A DNA stretch of 64,000 nt from Micropterix aruncella (Eukaryota; Arthropoda; Insecta; Lepidoptera; Micropterigidae), in assembly GCA_944548615.1 (NCBI GenBank), contig OX155980.1, positions 61,200,965 through 61,264,964 of the forward strand, read 5' to 3'. A model generated the notes under the pieces. That model made no database searches, was not told the DNA's origin, and saw only the letters and a program-made list of their open reading frames with translations. Below, in pieces: positions 10,247-20,270 of the stretch. Positions within the stretch are counted from its first letter, which is position 1. The number at the start of each line of letters is the position of its first letter. The translations under genes and the position numbers were made by a program.

Positions 10247-11867
10247 GCTGCCTCTCGGCTATTACTTTTAACATCGATATTCACCTCTTCGGGCGAATGT
10301 GTGAGCGGCTTATAACCTGGCAACGCCGCGCCCGATTACACCACGCACCTATCAGAGGGTTAATGACATTATTTTTTTCTTGTCCCAACCTGACCGCCAA
10401 AGCGACGGCAACGAGCACGATGTTCAGTGATCTGACATCAGCCAACTACAAATGCGGCTAGGTGTTAAGGAAAAAGTGGACCAACCCCAAAAACGACTTT
10501 GACGAGTATGAGGACAACCAATTATTTGGATATATGTATATGTGTATACATCGTATTCTAAGCACCTTACGGCCAAACATTAAACTATCACACATAATTT
10601 TATAAATTAATGCAAATACATAGTTTTTTATGCTGAAACAGCAAATAAATACAAAATAACAAAAGGGTTAAAATGTGAAGAACTTCGTAGAATTATCTGT
10701 AGGCATGGAAATGGTAGGGTGTTTGTGGATGTGATTATACGAAAAAGGTTGTGTAACATTTATTGTGATTGCTTGATATATTCTTGTAAAAATTGTATTA
10801 ATTTTTCCTTTGTTAGCATTGAGGTGTATACGTATAACTCAATGTTTGTTAGGTGCAAAAAAATAATTTCAGGGAATTTCTTATTGTACGTAGCATCTTA
10901 CACAATACCGAAAACAGAGTTAGTGTGGCGTAATAAGGTACAAAAAATAACAGAAAAAACTGTTTAATTTATCAAAAAATATCGAAAAATGTTAAATTTC
11001 GCAAACACGCAATTCGCTAGAATGTCTAAATTATTATGGCATTTTGGCCCCAAAAGTTTAAGAAGAAAGTCGCCCTAAGGCTTTCCCAGCAATTAATAAC
11101 ACAGGAGTGATTTCATATAAATGTTAATTTCATAAATAAAATCGATGAGCGCCCTCGCTCGTCCGACGGACGAACCCGGCTGGGTTCCACCGCTAAAGGC
11201 GGCGCGGTTAGTTTCTCGGCTAAGAGCGGGTGTAGGTTAAGCGTCAACAGATGGCGTTAATATGTATTTAAAATGTATGACTGAATTTAAATATGATTAG
11301 TGTTGCTTGTATATGAGATATTCCAACCAAAATTAACAATATGATTTTGGCCCAACTAGGCATTCGTGTACCGAATTTCAGGTCTCCAAGTTCAATATTT
11401 CGAGATCGATATAAGATTAGTGCGCCTCCTGGTAGGCCAATTTTAACCACGATCTTTTCTCCTATTGCCATGACCAAATGATGTCTGCATACCAGATTTC
11501 AACTCTATTGGATTAAGCGTATGGAGGACCCAGCTCTATTGGAGGACTCCTAGCACACACAAAGGACAAATAAAAGACGCACAGAAAGTTCACAACACTT
11601 TCCCTCCTGGTTGGTTGGTGGGCCGGGAAAGTAAAAACAAGGTTAAACAAGTATCAAAGATTTCATATTCTTTGACCACGATGAAGTATATATTAGGACC
11701 TTGCATTGAAAACTTCGATTTCCTAAGAAATACCGTAGGTAACTTATATTTGTAGTATATACCAAATTCAAAATACTTCATCTCAAAGCGTCATCATTAT
11801 TAGGCTTCACTTATCAGTCTGTGTCATTTCGTTGAAGTGTCAACAACAGTAATTTTGTTAGCTTCGA
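10247..11867. other. No gene recognised
   Basis: A GC-richer patch at 11150-11250 (cccggctgggttccaccgct, gcggcgcggttagtttctcg) followed by gtctccaagttcaatatttc and accagatttcaactctat resembles a SINE or LINE tail, but I could not place RNA polymerase III boxes or a second copy. The remainder is AT-rich. Confidence 0.3.
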
Positions 11868-12003
11868 AGATGTTGAAATTTGAGCCGACAAAGCGTCATT
11901 TGCGGGAAGCAATGTTTTTCTGCTTTCATCTTAAGAAAACTGCCGCAGAATGTCATAGATTGCTTAAATCTTGTTCTTGTCGCCAAAAACATCACAAAAT
12001 TGG
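11868..12003 (+). pseudogene. mariner transposase N-terminal relic
   Basis: From the ATG at 11868 the frame reads MLKFEPTKRHLREAMFFCFH and continues LKKTAAECHRLL. This matches the start of mariner (cecropia/Bombyx-type) transposases, which open with a short leader, K.HLRE.llfcFh.KKtAAEshR and then the first helix-turn-helix. The match ends near residue 34 and a stop follows at residue 46. The second helix-turn-helix, WVPHEL linker and DD34D catalytic core are absent within the next few hundred bases. The preceding 50 bp contain a tgtcatttcgtt segment that may be mariner 5' leader. The fragment is about one tenth of a 345-residue transposase and is non-functional. Confidence 0.65.
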
Positions 12004-12542
12004 AAGTAAGTAGCCGGAAAAGAAATTTTAAAATAATAAAAAGAGGCATAAGTAGAATTTCGACCGTCGAAGCGCGACTGACACAGAACTAAAATTAAAC
12101 TATTAATCCACAGCCGAAAATTATGTAATATTATTTGACACTTTTGCAGATCATGGAAACTATAATAAAACGACTTTTAGCTGTACATACATATATTGGA
12201 CCCCCCTCTTCAAAAGCGAGACAATTGTAAAAAAAATATTTCAGCATTTAACCGCATGGAGTCCTCACGGTCCGATGTGATTCTGCGATTGTCACCTCCG
12301 CGATGACTGCGATTCTCATCGCCTTGTCCTAAAAGGCCGTCCTGGTCTGATCGGATTCGTCGCCATGATGGGACTTGAACAAGAAAAGTGGTGGTTTTTC
12401 TTTAACGTCCATACCGCTGTTAAGACGCCGACGCCATGGATTCGAGTGCCTCGTTCCATGCCTGGGTCTCGCTAGTTATTGAGAAGCCAGCTACCACTCA
12501 GTTTTTCAAGATGAGTTTTAGTCGGATTTTATCCACTAAGGG
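12004..12542. other. No gene seen
   Basis: A GC-richer segment at 12250-12480 has no open frame of note and no match that I recognise. Confidence 0.3.
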
Positions 12543-13314
12543 GCCAGTTATCCGAATTTATAGTCGAGTATTGGTCAATACTTTAGTGCTGGCCGATACT
12601 TGAGTTAAACCTGAGTACCAGTTTTCGTTTTATAGTTAAGTCCAAGATGGCTTAAGATACTTAAGCAGTGGTTCGGTGCCAAATAGCAGACCATCTCCAC
12701 CATCTCCTTTCGAAACGTCAGACGTCGGTCGTTGTCAGTTGTTGTGTTTCGGCTTTCACGTGAATTTCGGTGTTATTTCTTTTTACCATCGATCTCTTGG
12801 CTTATTTTAGGATTTTGATTGTTCTACTATTGAAATGAAAACTTCTATTTGGACATTTTAACGACCCTGCCTAACCAGACGATTTGAATTTTGCCTATTT
12901 TGCCTATTTTGCCATGCGTTTATCGCGCAAAAACAAATAATCACAGGAATCACGAAACCACGATCAAAACAATCAACAAGGCGGACGGTTTTTTCTGACA
13001 CTGGCAATGGGATAAACATTACTAAAATTACGAATATTTTGATGAAAATCAATAAGCATTAATAAGCGATGGCGGTTTATGAAATAAAAATATTCCACAT
13101 TTAATGGCCGATACGTTTGACGGATATTGCCGCTTGATACGAATCAATTCCTGAATACTCGAGACATACAAAGCGGAGATAGCTGGCATTTCTCGTATAT
13201 CGAATACATTCAATACTTAAGCATCGCACTGTACTCAGGTAATACTTGGACTACTTATTACTGAGCAATGGCATTACTTAAGTACTGAGCCGATACTCAA
13301 TTATAAATTCCAGT
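12543..13314. mobile_element. Putative non-autonomous DNA element with long degenerate inverted ends
   Basis: Left arm 12543-12690 and right arm 13190-13314 pair imperfectly on opposite strands. The best blocks are gaatttatagtcgagtat against attgagtat..aattata, gccgatacttgagtt against its counterpart, and cctgagtac. Each arm is built of degenerate tactt/gagta words, so part of the pairing could be low-complexity similarity. The middle (about 12700-13180) is unique and has no transposase. Confidence 0.4.
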
Positions 13315-13402
13315 TGCGATATACTATAAACAAATCGTCCCCGAAAAGCCATATTATTGCGAGCGTCATTTTCACAATTTACACGAGGCAATAAATTGAC
13401 AA

Positions 13403-13435
13403 CTTATCGCGCTTACCTATCGTAAGCGCGATAAG
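13403..13435. repeat. 13-bp perfect hairpin (cttatcgcgctta)
   Basis: cttatcgcgctta at 13403-13415 and its exact reverse complement at 13423-13435 with a 7-base loop. GC-rich against an AT-rich background; no rho-independent terminator role is expected in a eukaryote. Confidence 0.55.
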
Positions 13436-13761
13436 ATCCAGTGGGTGATTCTTTAGATGAAACTAATAAATTAAATTTTAAAAAAAATGGTTATTACTAC
13501 TTAACTAGTATTAATAATATTTTTTTAAATATTTGGACTGTTTATATGATCTAATTAATTCCTTTAATAAAGGACAATTTTAAACTATTTTTTGCAGTTT
13601 TTATTCTGCAACTATTAAGATTTTATATCTTTAAAATAGGTAAGATAAACTAGTATAATGCAGAAGGTTTGTAAATAAAGATTTATAATTGTAATACTTA
13701 CTATTACTATAATTATTTATAATATCACTACAGTACGAGTATTAAGATACAATAAGGCCGG

Positions 13762-13853
13762 CAATACACGTCCGATTTTTCTCTACGATAGTCGGATCCG
13801 ATGGTCAGACTATCGGATCCGACTATCGTATATAAAAAATCTGACGTGTATTG
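13762..13853. mobile_element. 92-bp near-perfect palindromic micro-element
   Basis: caatacacgtccgattttt at 13762 pairs with aaaaaatctgacgtgtattg ending at 13853, and the inner tacgatagtcggatccga pairs with tcggatccgactatcgta. Only about 6 bases (tggtca) remain unpaired in the middle. The structure is a fully self-complementary cruciform-capable unit, typical of tiny MITEs. Confidence 0.75.
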
Positions 13854-14115
13854 ACTGTAATCTGACTCATCAACTACAAGTACTTTATTAAATACGAGAG
13901 TGCATTAGAAAGCGTGTCAAAATGGTTGTATTAATTGACCAGAAGGTAATTTATTGAAACAGCTCTATGTATTATTTTGTATGCTCAAAATCACCTTTTT
14001 CGTAATTCAGCGACAGAATGACGACATAATTTAATTGCATTGGTAATCACATATTCCTGATGTTGCTGAGTCGTCGAAGCACATTTTTACTTTGTATCAT
14101 ATTTCACATTGTACC

Positions 14116-14305
14116 TACAGGTCCCGCGGCGAAATCTGGCACGTTCACAGTACTCACACTAATGCAATGTCGTGACGCGCGACGTAACTTTCACTTGATG
14201 CGCATCATAAAAAGTCTTTCCGTCTCTCTCGCTCGCGGTCAAGTATAGTGACATTGCATTAGTGTGAGTACTGTGAACGTGCCAGCTCTTATCGCGTGAC
14301 CTGTA
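14116..14305. mobile_element. 190-bp MITE with about 55-bp inverted repeats
   Basis: tacaggtc at 14116 pairs with gacctgta ending at 14305. The inner arms ggcacgttcacagtactcac / actaatgcaatgtc and gacattgcattagtgtgag / tactgtgaacgtgcc are nearly exact reverse complements. The central 70 bp (cttgatgcgcatcataaa...) is unpaired. No reading frame of significance crosses it. Confidence 0.85.
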
Positions 14306-15118
14306 TGCACTTATTGAATTGTTCCCTCTTTCTCACGGTGTGAAATTGAATTATCCTTTGTTTCTTTATCTGTGAATGATTTGCCATGCTCATACAATAG
14401 ATTTAATGTTCTCGTCGGGATAAACAAGCGTAAAAAATATTAAAAAACCAAACAGCAATATAACAAAGAATGGCTTAGTCGTTATATAATCGTCAAAACA
14501 ACATATTACATTCTGAGCAAACGAAATGGCATAGTTGTTGAGTTCACTTCGTAAAAAGAGAATTCATTGTTTTTTGCCCAGAAATAGGTATCAAAAATAA
14601 CAAATTCAATTCAATTAAAACGAGTTATTGTCTAACACCAGAATAATTAAGGCTATATTTCAATTAACGGACCTTTACACCACTAAAAACTATATTAAAA
14701 CCGGACAATTTTCATGCGTTTAAAAAGTGCTGTTTGACATTTTTATAAACATTATGTTTACGCTATTTACGTCTTTACTTAATTTGGTAATATTGACGAA
14801 TTTATCGTATTTTAAGACCCATAAGCTAACGGTATTTTAATCATTCTCCGTCCTATGATGCAACAGAGTGCGTCTCGATCGCACTCGGCCCGCGCTAATG
14901 CCAGAAAATGCATGTATTTATTATTTTACGGGAACATGGTTCACAATACCTTAAATCTAAATCCCTATAAATAAATCTTCGTATAACAAATATATACTGT
15001 TTCTATATTTTCTTGTTTACGTTAGGACTGCCATTTCTAAGTAACATACACTCAAAGGATAAATGAGTTGAACTCAATTTTACAGGAGAGGCAAAAAAAT
15101 AAATAGCAAACTTCCATT
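14306..15118. other. No gene seen; AT-rich
   Basis: AT-rich DNA without a recognised repeat or frame. The left end of the following palindromic element begins with ttaa at 15119-15122. Confidence 0.35.
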
Positions 15119-15644
15119 TGTTAAGCTATTGCATAGCTTTTATCGCGGGCCTAGGCCAGCGCGGCGACCGAATGAAGAAATTTCTTAACGATAATTAATG
15201 ATTTTAAACTGATAATTACGTCTAAACGAGTAGTGCTTACGATTTGAAAAAAATATATGGTAAACAAGAACATTTTCCTAATATTTTTAGTTTTGAATAT
15301 TTTAGATTTTGTTTATATTACATAGTGTAATTAATTTGTGAAATTAGGTCTAACCGAACACAAAAACGACTACTACGCAAATGCTATCTGGCGTATTATT
15401 ATGAAACCTGCACCATTTTAAAGATAATTTAATTATCTATCTTTTTATCTACGATTTTTTTCGAATAATCCGTTTTTTTTGCTTTATCGAATAAAAAATT
15501 CGTGCGCGGCGCTCTATCGGAAGACGTTTAAATTATTACGAATCATTTGCTACCGCAGCCGCAAATGATTCGGAATAATTTCAACGTTTTTCGATAGAGC
15601 GCAGTTATCTGATATCAGAAAAAATAAAATAAATAAAAAATATA
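15119..15644 (-). mobile_element. PalE element copy 1, distal part (interrupted by copy 2)
   Basis: Reverse-complement copy of the unit seen whole at 15645-16246 and 16428-17032. It opens ttaagctattgcatagcttt and runs through gggcctaggcc, acgactactacgcaaat, the 94-nt hairpin at 15509-15602 and ctgatatcag. It then stops in an AT-rich tract at 15644, exactly where copy 2 begins. The missing end of this copy reappears at 16247-16335, so copy 1 was split by insertion of copy 2. Confidence 0.8.
15509..15602. repeat. 94-nt T-shaped hairpin of PalE copy 1
   Basis: gcgctctatcggaagacgtt pairs with the final cgatagagcgc side (15509-15520 with 15591-15602). Inside it a second palindrome, gaatcatttgc / gcaaatgattc, flanks a short GC-rich tip (taccgcagcc). 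Equivalent hairpins sit at 15761-15857 and 16550-16643. Long two-level hairpins of this kind are known at ends of replicating linear DNAs and in fold-back transposons. Confidence 0.75.
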
Positions 15645-16246
15645 AGTGTGGCACTCGGGGACTGCCGCGGTAAAGCTATTGCATAGCATTTTTAACAACT
15701 TATGTAATTATAATTATTTATTCATTTTATTTATTTTATTTTTTCTGATATCAGATAACTGCGCTCTATCGGAAAACGTTGAAATTATTCCGTATCATTT
15801 GCGGCTGCGGAAGCAAATGATTCGGAATAATAATTTAAACGTCTTCCGATAGAGCGCCGCGCACGAATTTATTATTCGATAAAGCAAAAAAACGGATTAT
15901 TCGAAAAAAATCGTAGATAAAAAGATAGATAATTAAATTATCTATAAAATGGTGAAGGTTTCATAATAATACGCCAGATAGTATTTGCGTAGTAGTCGTT
16001 TTTGTGTTCGGTTAGACCTAATTTCACAAATTAATTACACTATGTAATATAAAGAAAATCTAAAATATTCAAAGCTAGGAATATTAGGAAAATGTTCTTG
16101 TTTAACAAATATTTTTTTCGAATCGTAAGCAGTACTCGTTTAGACGTAATTATCAGTTTAAAATCATTAATTTTCGTTAAGAAATTTCTTCATTCGGTCG
16201 CCGCGCTGGCCTAGGCCCGCGATAAAAGCTATGCAATAGCTTAAAA
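15645..16246 (+). mobile_element. PalE element copy 2, complete, nested in copy 1
   Basis: About 600 bp running from gtgtggcactcggggactgc, through taaagctattgcatagc, an AT-rich spacer, ctgatatcag, a 97-nt hairpin (15761-15857), cgccgcgcacgaattt, a long AT-rich part, ggcctaggcccgcgataaaa and gctatgcaatagctt. Internal inverted repeat aagctattgcatagc (near the start) / gctatgcaatagctt (at the end) forms sub-terminal repeats. No transposase or other protein is encoded; the frame reading VWHSGTAAVKLLHS recurs only because the repeat recurs. Confidence 0.85.
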
Positions 16247-16335
16247 AAAAATAATTATAATTGCATAAGTTGTTAAAAATGCTATGCAATAGCTTTACCG
16301 CGGCAGTCCCCGAGTGCCACACGTATTTTTTTTTT
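16247..16335 (-). mobile_element. PalE element copy 1, proximal part
   Basis: Reverse complement of the first 85 bases of the unit: aattgcataagttgtt, gctatgcaatagctttaccg, cggcagtccccgagtgccac. It abuts the right end of copy 2 and completes copy 1 if copy 2 is removed. Confidence 0.8.
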
Positions 16336-16427
16336 ATTTGCATATTTAGTTTTTTTAGTTGATACCCTGGGTGATTTGTATAATATCTAGCATTCGCAAG
16401 TAACGTTACATTGCGAGAATGGGACAT

Positions 16428-17032
16428 AATAAAAAAAAAATACGTGTGGCACTCGGGGACTGCCGTGGTAAAGCTATTGCATAGCATTTTTGACAACTTA
16501 TGCAATTATATTTATTTATTTATTTTATTTTTTCTGATATCAGATAACTGCGCTCTATCGGAAAACGTTGAAATTATTCCGAATCATTTGCGGCTGCGAA
16601 AGCAAATGATTCGGAAGAATTTAAACGTCTTCCGATAGAGCGCCGCGCACGAATTTTTTATTCGATACAGCAAAAAAAAACGGATTATTCGAAAAAAATC
16701 GTAGATAAAAAGATAGATAATTAAATTATCTTTAAAATGGTGCAGGTTTGATAATGATACGCCAGATAGTATTTGCGTAGTAGTCGTTTTTGTGTTCGGT
16801 TAGACCTAATTTCACAAATTAATTATACTATGTCATATAAACAAAATCTAAAATATTCAAAGCTAAGAATATTAGGAAAATGTTCTTGTTTAACATATAT
16901 TTTTTTCAAATCGTAAGCAGTACTCGTTTAGACGTAATTATCAGTTTAAAGTCATTAATTTTCGTTAAGAAATTTCTTCATTCGGTCGCCGCGCTGGCCT
17001 AGGCCCGCGATAAAAGCTATGCAATAGCTTAA
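16428..17032 (+). mobile_element. PalE element copy 3
   Basis: Third copy, nearly identical to copy 2, from tacgtgtggcactcggggac to gctatgcaatagctt, including the hairpin at 16550-16643. With copy 1 in the opposite orientation on the other side of a 92-bp unique spacer (16336-16427), copies 1 and 3 make one large inverted repeat. Both outer ends read ttaa next to the gctattgc terminus. Confidence 0.85.
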
Positions 17033-17127
17033 AAACAAATGTTAATTTAGATCGTTTTGATTGAAACCGAAATATTTAGATCGTTTTGAACGCAACTGTA
17101 TTCATAAATTATTATACCGTATTTTAA

Positions 17128-17241
17128 GTTTCATCAAGACAGAACTGCGGCAGGACTTCCAGCGAGGGAACTCCTCAACGGCCAACAACACTGACACGAA
17201 ATTTTGTATACGCATTTAATTATGATAGTTCGTTCTAAGTT
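17128..17241 (-). repeat. 119-bp satellite monomer, left of a LINE insertion
   Basis: aagtttcatcaagacagaac, gcgagggaactcctcaacgg, gacacgaaattttgtatacg and atagttcgttctaagtt correspond in reverse orientation to the tandem array at 47295-47935. The monomer continues at 18047-18255 beyond the inserted LINE. Confidence 0.8.
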
Positions 17242-18034
17242 TTCTTATTTTTATTTTATTTGTTGAGTGGGGCTTTTCTAAGGTCTTTATGAGCCTTGTA
17301 ACACTGCAACCATTGCCGATCTATTGTGTTCGCCACCTACTATAGTTTTGCGCTAAGCCTCGTGTCATTTAAGAACCGCAGCAGGCTTTTGGCGCCAGAT
17401 TGTTTTACCTCCTTAGGTTGGAGGTAATGACCACCCAAGTGGGTGTATCTTTTTCGCATCAGCGGGCCAAACTCGCACATTAGCTGCTGGGGAGTTTCCT
17501 CTACCCCTTGGCAGAACCTGCACATTTTTGTGTCTCGGAGCTTAAGGTTGAACATGTGTTTGTTCAGGCCACAATGCCCCGTGAGCGCCCTCACCAGTAT
17601 GTGTAGATTTTTCCTATTTAGCGACAAGGCCTCACGGGCCGTCTTACGGTCGTAAAAGTTAATTAGCGCTTTGGAATGATTCAACCCTGGCGTGTTGTTG
17701 CAGTGGTTAACGGATTGTTCTAAACGTATTTGTTTGAGCATTAGGTTTGCAAGGCTTTTTGGTACGCCACCGCAAGGATCAGGGCCGTATAATGTTCCCT
17801 TTGCTCCCGTCTTAGCATGTTCATCGGCTTTTTAATTTCCCTCGATTCCTGCATGGCCGGGAACCCATCTTAGAATTACTCTGTTCTATTCGCCCAGTGA
17901 TTTTAGTAGTGATATGCAGTTTTGCACTAGCTTTGAATTAATGGTATTCGAGGCTAGTGCCATAAGAGCTGCCTTGCTATCCAAGTGGATATAGATACGG
18001 TGGTTGGCGTGGTTCTTATGTAGGTTGATATCCG
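17242..18034 (-). mobile_element. 5'-truncated I-group LINE with RNase H domain, 12-bp target duplication
   Basis: The minus strand encodes, in order, an RNase H segment (YIHLDSKAALMAL with its catalytic Asp, then RWVPGHAGIEGN followed by a stop, then KADEHAKTG) and a C-terminal part. The C-terminal part reads LHILVRALTGHCGLNKHMFN and the zinc-binding CRFCQGVEETPQQLMCEFGP. This is the domain order at the 3' end of ORF2 of RNase H-bearing non-LTR elements (I/LOA-type group). The insertion is flanked by tcgttctaagtt at 17230-17241 and 18035-18046, an exact 12-bp target-site duplication, so it landed inside a 119-bp satellite monomer. The minus-strand 3' end is A-rich (aaataaaataaaaataagaa). Reverse transcriptase and endonuclease are missing by 5' truncation, and stops make it dead. 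Confidence 0.85.
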
Positions 18035-18046
18035 TCGTTCTAAGTT

Positions 18047-18255
18047 ACACCATGACATAACTGCTGCACTCAGGGTTGGCTCCCGACGAGGGGAATCCTC
18101 AACAGTCATCAGCACAGACACGAACCTTCGTATATGCATTCAATTACGAAAGCCCGTTCTAAGTTTCATCAAGACAGGACTGTAGCGCCCAGGGTTGGCT
18201 TCCAACGAGGGAACTTCTCAACGGTCAACAGCACAGACACGAAATTTTTAAACTT
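18047..18255 (-). repeat. 119-bp satellite monomers, right of the LINE insertion
   Basis: Two further monomers with the cagggttggctcccgacgag / cagggttggcttccaacgag and cagcacagacacgaa landmarks. Together with 17128-17241 they form a small array of about three units before the LINE inserted. Confidence 0.8.
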
Positions 18256-18819
18256 CGAACTTCATAAACACCTATATGACAGTAGGTTACGTTTTTTGAA
18301 AATTTATATGTGGGAGTTAATCTGCAATAATTCAGAAAACTGACTCGGTATTACTATGTAACTCGGCAAGGATCTGAAGATTTAAAATCAGATTCTGATT
18401 GGAAGAACCGCTGGGAAGACAATTCACCGATCGCTGGTTTTGCTGTGTGACAATTTGCGGGCGGCCGATCTCCGTATTTATGCAATTATGCAATTATATG
18501 CATAATTGCACGTGCATATGTATATGTATATTAGTACGCATGCACTACCACCCCCTAGAAACAAAATGTTATAGGGATGAAAACACGCCGTCGTGAGTTT
18601 CATTCCAATGGCTGGCTCTCTAGGGGTTAATTCTCGCAATTATCCGTCACTGAATCGTAAAACTGTAGAAAAACGGTCGTCCACATTGGCAGTCGACTAA
18701 TGATGGGATAATGGTGTGACGTCTACATATGTTAAGTAGGTACGTACCTTTATTAATGTATACTTCAGTTGGGATATTCCTGTTAACATACACTCACTTA
18801 TATTTGCACATGCACCTGT
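18256..18819. other. No gene seen
   Basis: AT-rich, with an alternating tgcatatgtatatgtatatt stretch near 18505-18535. Confidence 0.35.
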
Positions 18820-19149
18820 TTGCACTCATGGGGTTCTTTGGTCGGACCGCGCGATGTTGATAGTTTTGACGATCTGTTGACAAACGTCAGTGCGCGCCAG
18901 ACAAAGAAAAAACGTTTCCGCGCGGCTCGCGGTATCGTGCAATCGCTGCTATCGCGCGGACGCAGGCAACTGGCGGCGTTCACGCGGAAGACTGACCGTC
19001 AACTGACAGGACGATTTTCCTCGTTCGCGCTCGACTCGCCAGAACTCGAGATAAGAGGAGAACCGCCCCGCTCTCTGTGTCTATTTCTTTGTACTATGGA
19101 AAGCGCGTCAAATGAAACATCCATAAAAAAATAACATTGGTGGAAAACG
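18820..19149 (+). promoter_or_regulatory. GC-rich block ending in a splice donor; candidate promoter and non-coding first exon
   Basis: About 300 bp of distinctly GC/CpG-rich DNA (gcgcgccag, cgcgcggctcgcggtatcg, tcgcgcggacgcaggc) sits in AT-rich surroundings. It ends aaaacg followed by GTGAGTACG at 19150, a close match to the splice-donor consensus. The last ATG (19096) opens only a 12-codon upstream frame that stops before the donor. If real, this is a 5' UTR exon of a plus-strand gene whose coding exons lie elsewhere. A dispersed repeat starts just downstream. The frames crossing it on both strands look like composition artefacts. Confidence 0.35.
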
Positions 19150-19235
19150 GTGAGTACGATTGCCTTTAAAACAAAGTCGAAAAATGCATCAAAATCTCGA
19201 CAAAATAATATAATTAAAAATAATTTATTACACGA

Positions 19236-19690
19236 CAGCCCGTCAAAAAAAGAGCCCGACAAAAAAGTCAGGGTTTATCTATGAATGTTATCCGTTTCTT
19301 ACCACCACCATAACTTCTAAACGCCTCAAACGATTTAGAATTGTGTGGTATTGTTAGAATCTGTATGTCATTCCGGGTGTCCTACGATACCTTAATCGTC
19401 CAAATATCAAGTAAGTAAGTAAGTAATCAAGTAAGTAATCAAGTAGGTAATCAAGTAAGTAATCAGGTAATCAATAAGTAATCAAGTAAGTAAGTTGTCT
19501 GAATGTCCAAATGTCAATAAATTACATAAATATAATCGGGTCAAATGAAAGGCCTGATTTAGTACATTCCGAAAGGTAGGTATAGATAAATACATAAACC
19601 ACAATTATTTTATTAAAAAAACCGTAATAAAAATAATTATAAATACAGTAGTTCACTTTCTGTAACGACAGTCGTGTTTTAAAATATTTT
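19236..19690 (+). repeat. Dispersed repeat RepX, copy 1, with an aagt microsatellite
   Basis: Blocks ccataacttctaaacgcctc, ttgttagaatctgtatgtca, gaatgtccaaatgtcaataaa, tcaaatgaaaggcctgattt and ttcactttctgtaacgacag recur in the same order, inverted, at 41150-41500. Part recurs at 41735-41945. Copy 1 contains an (aagt)n-type tract at 19411-19497 that is absent from the other copies. Class unknown; the landmarks resemble the 3' part of a non-LTR element. Confidence 0.65.
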
Positions 19691-20188
19691 TAATATATCT
19701 ATTTGTAACATTGTAATAAGAATCAGTAAAATTACATTACATTCGTATCAAATTGTCGAATGCTTTCCGACGTGTCACAATATACTTTCGTATATGAAGA
19801 GTTACGGGGGAAACCGTGCAATGTCATGTCATCAATTTTTTGAGAATTTCATTTTGAAATCTACTACCTTGAAATATGACCTTTTAGCCAGAGTTTCTTT
19901 GAGTGAGAAAAAATAAGTTTTGTCTGTAAACAAAATAAATTTGAATTTCAAGAAAAAAATACATTTTACTTAAATTTATACCTCAGAAAAATAGTATCAT
20001 CTTCACAGAATATTTGTGATTGATCTTTTCCCCCGTAACCCATCATATAAAGTTGAGTTATAATTACTCGTGTCTTTGAAGAGGGTGAATCAATAGAAGC
20101 AAGTAAGAAACTTTTGATAAAAAAAATGTGGACAAACAGAATTTTTTTTTTTGTTTTTTTTTTTTATAGTATAAAAAACTTTGAGCAC
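19691..20188. other. No gene seen; AT-rich with a T-rich run
   Basis: Poly-T runs at about 20142-20166; nothing else recognised. Confidence 0.35.
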
Positions 20189-20270
20189 GATGCGCTATCT
20201 AGCTGTAGGTAAAATATTGGTAATATTGTTTATTAGCGATATTATACCTACCGCTAGATGGCGCAGCGCG
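20189..20270. mobile_element. Palindromic micro-element Pal2, copy 1
   Basis: atgcgctatctagctgtagg pairs with cctaccgctagatggcgca, and the inner aaaatattggtaata side pairs with tagcgatattata around attgttta. A second copy with compensating differences is at 49874-49952. Flanks outside the palindromes differ, so the palindrome itself is the mobile or duplicated unit. Confidence 0.7.

Noticed and set aside
15646..16638. Three overlapping frames sharing VWHSGTAAVKLLHS as a protein family
   Set aside because: The shared peptide is only the translation of the repeated PalE terminus in three copies and both orientations; the frames end in AT-rich spacer.
15119..17032. PalE hairpins as remnants of a hairpin-ended DNA virus
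   Set aside because: The two-level hairpins and long inverted repeats recall such genomes, but there is no replication or capsid coding sequence between or beside the units. One unit is inserted in another, which fits a mobile element better.
18820..19134. 104-codon plus-strand frame as a protein
   Set aside because: The frame stops before the donor, and the block fits a non-coding leader or promoter better.
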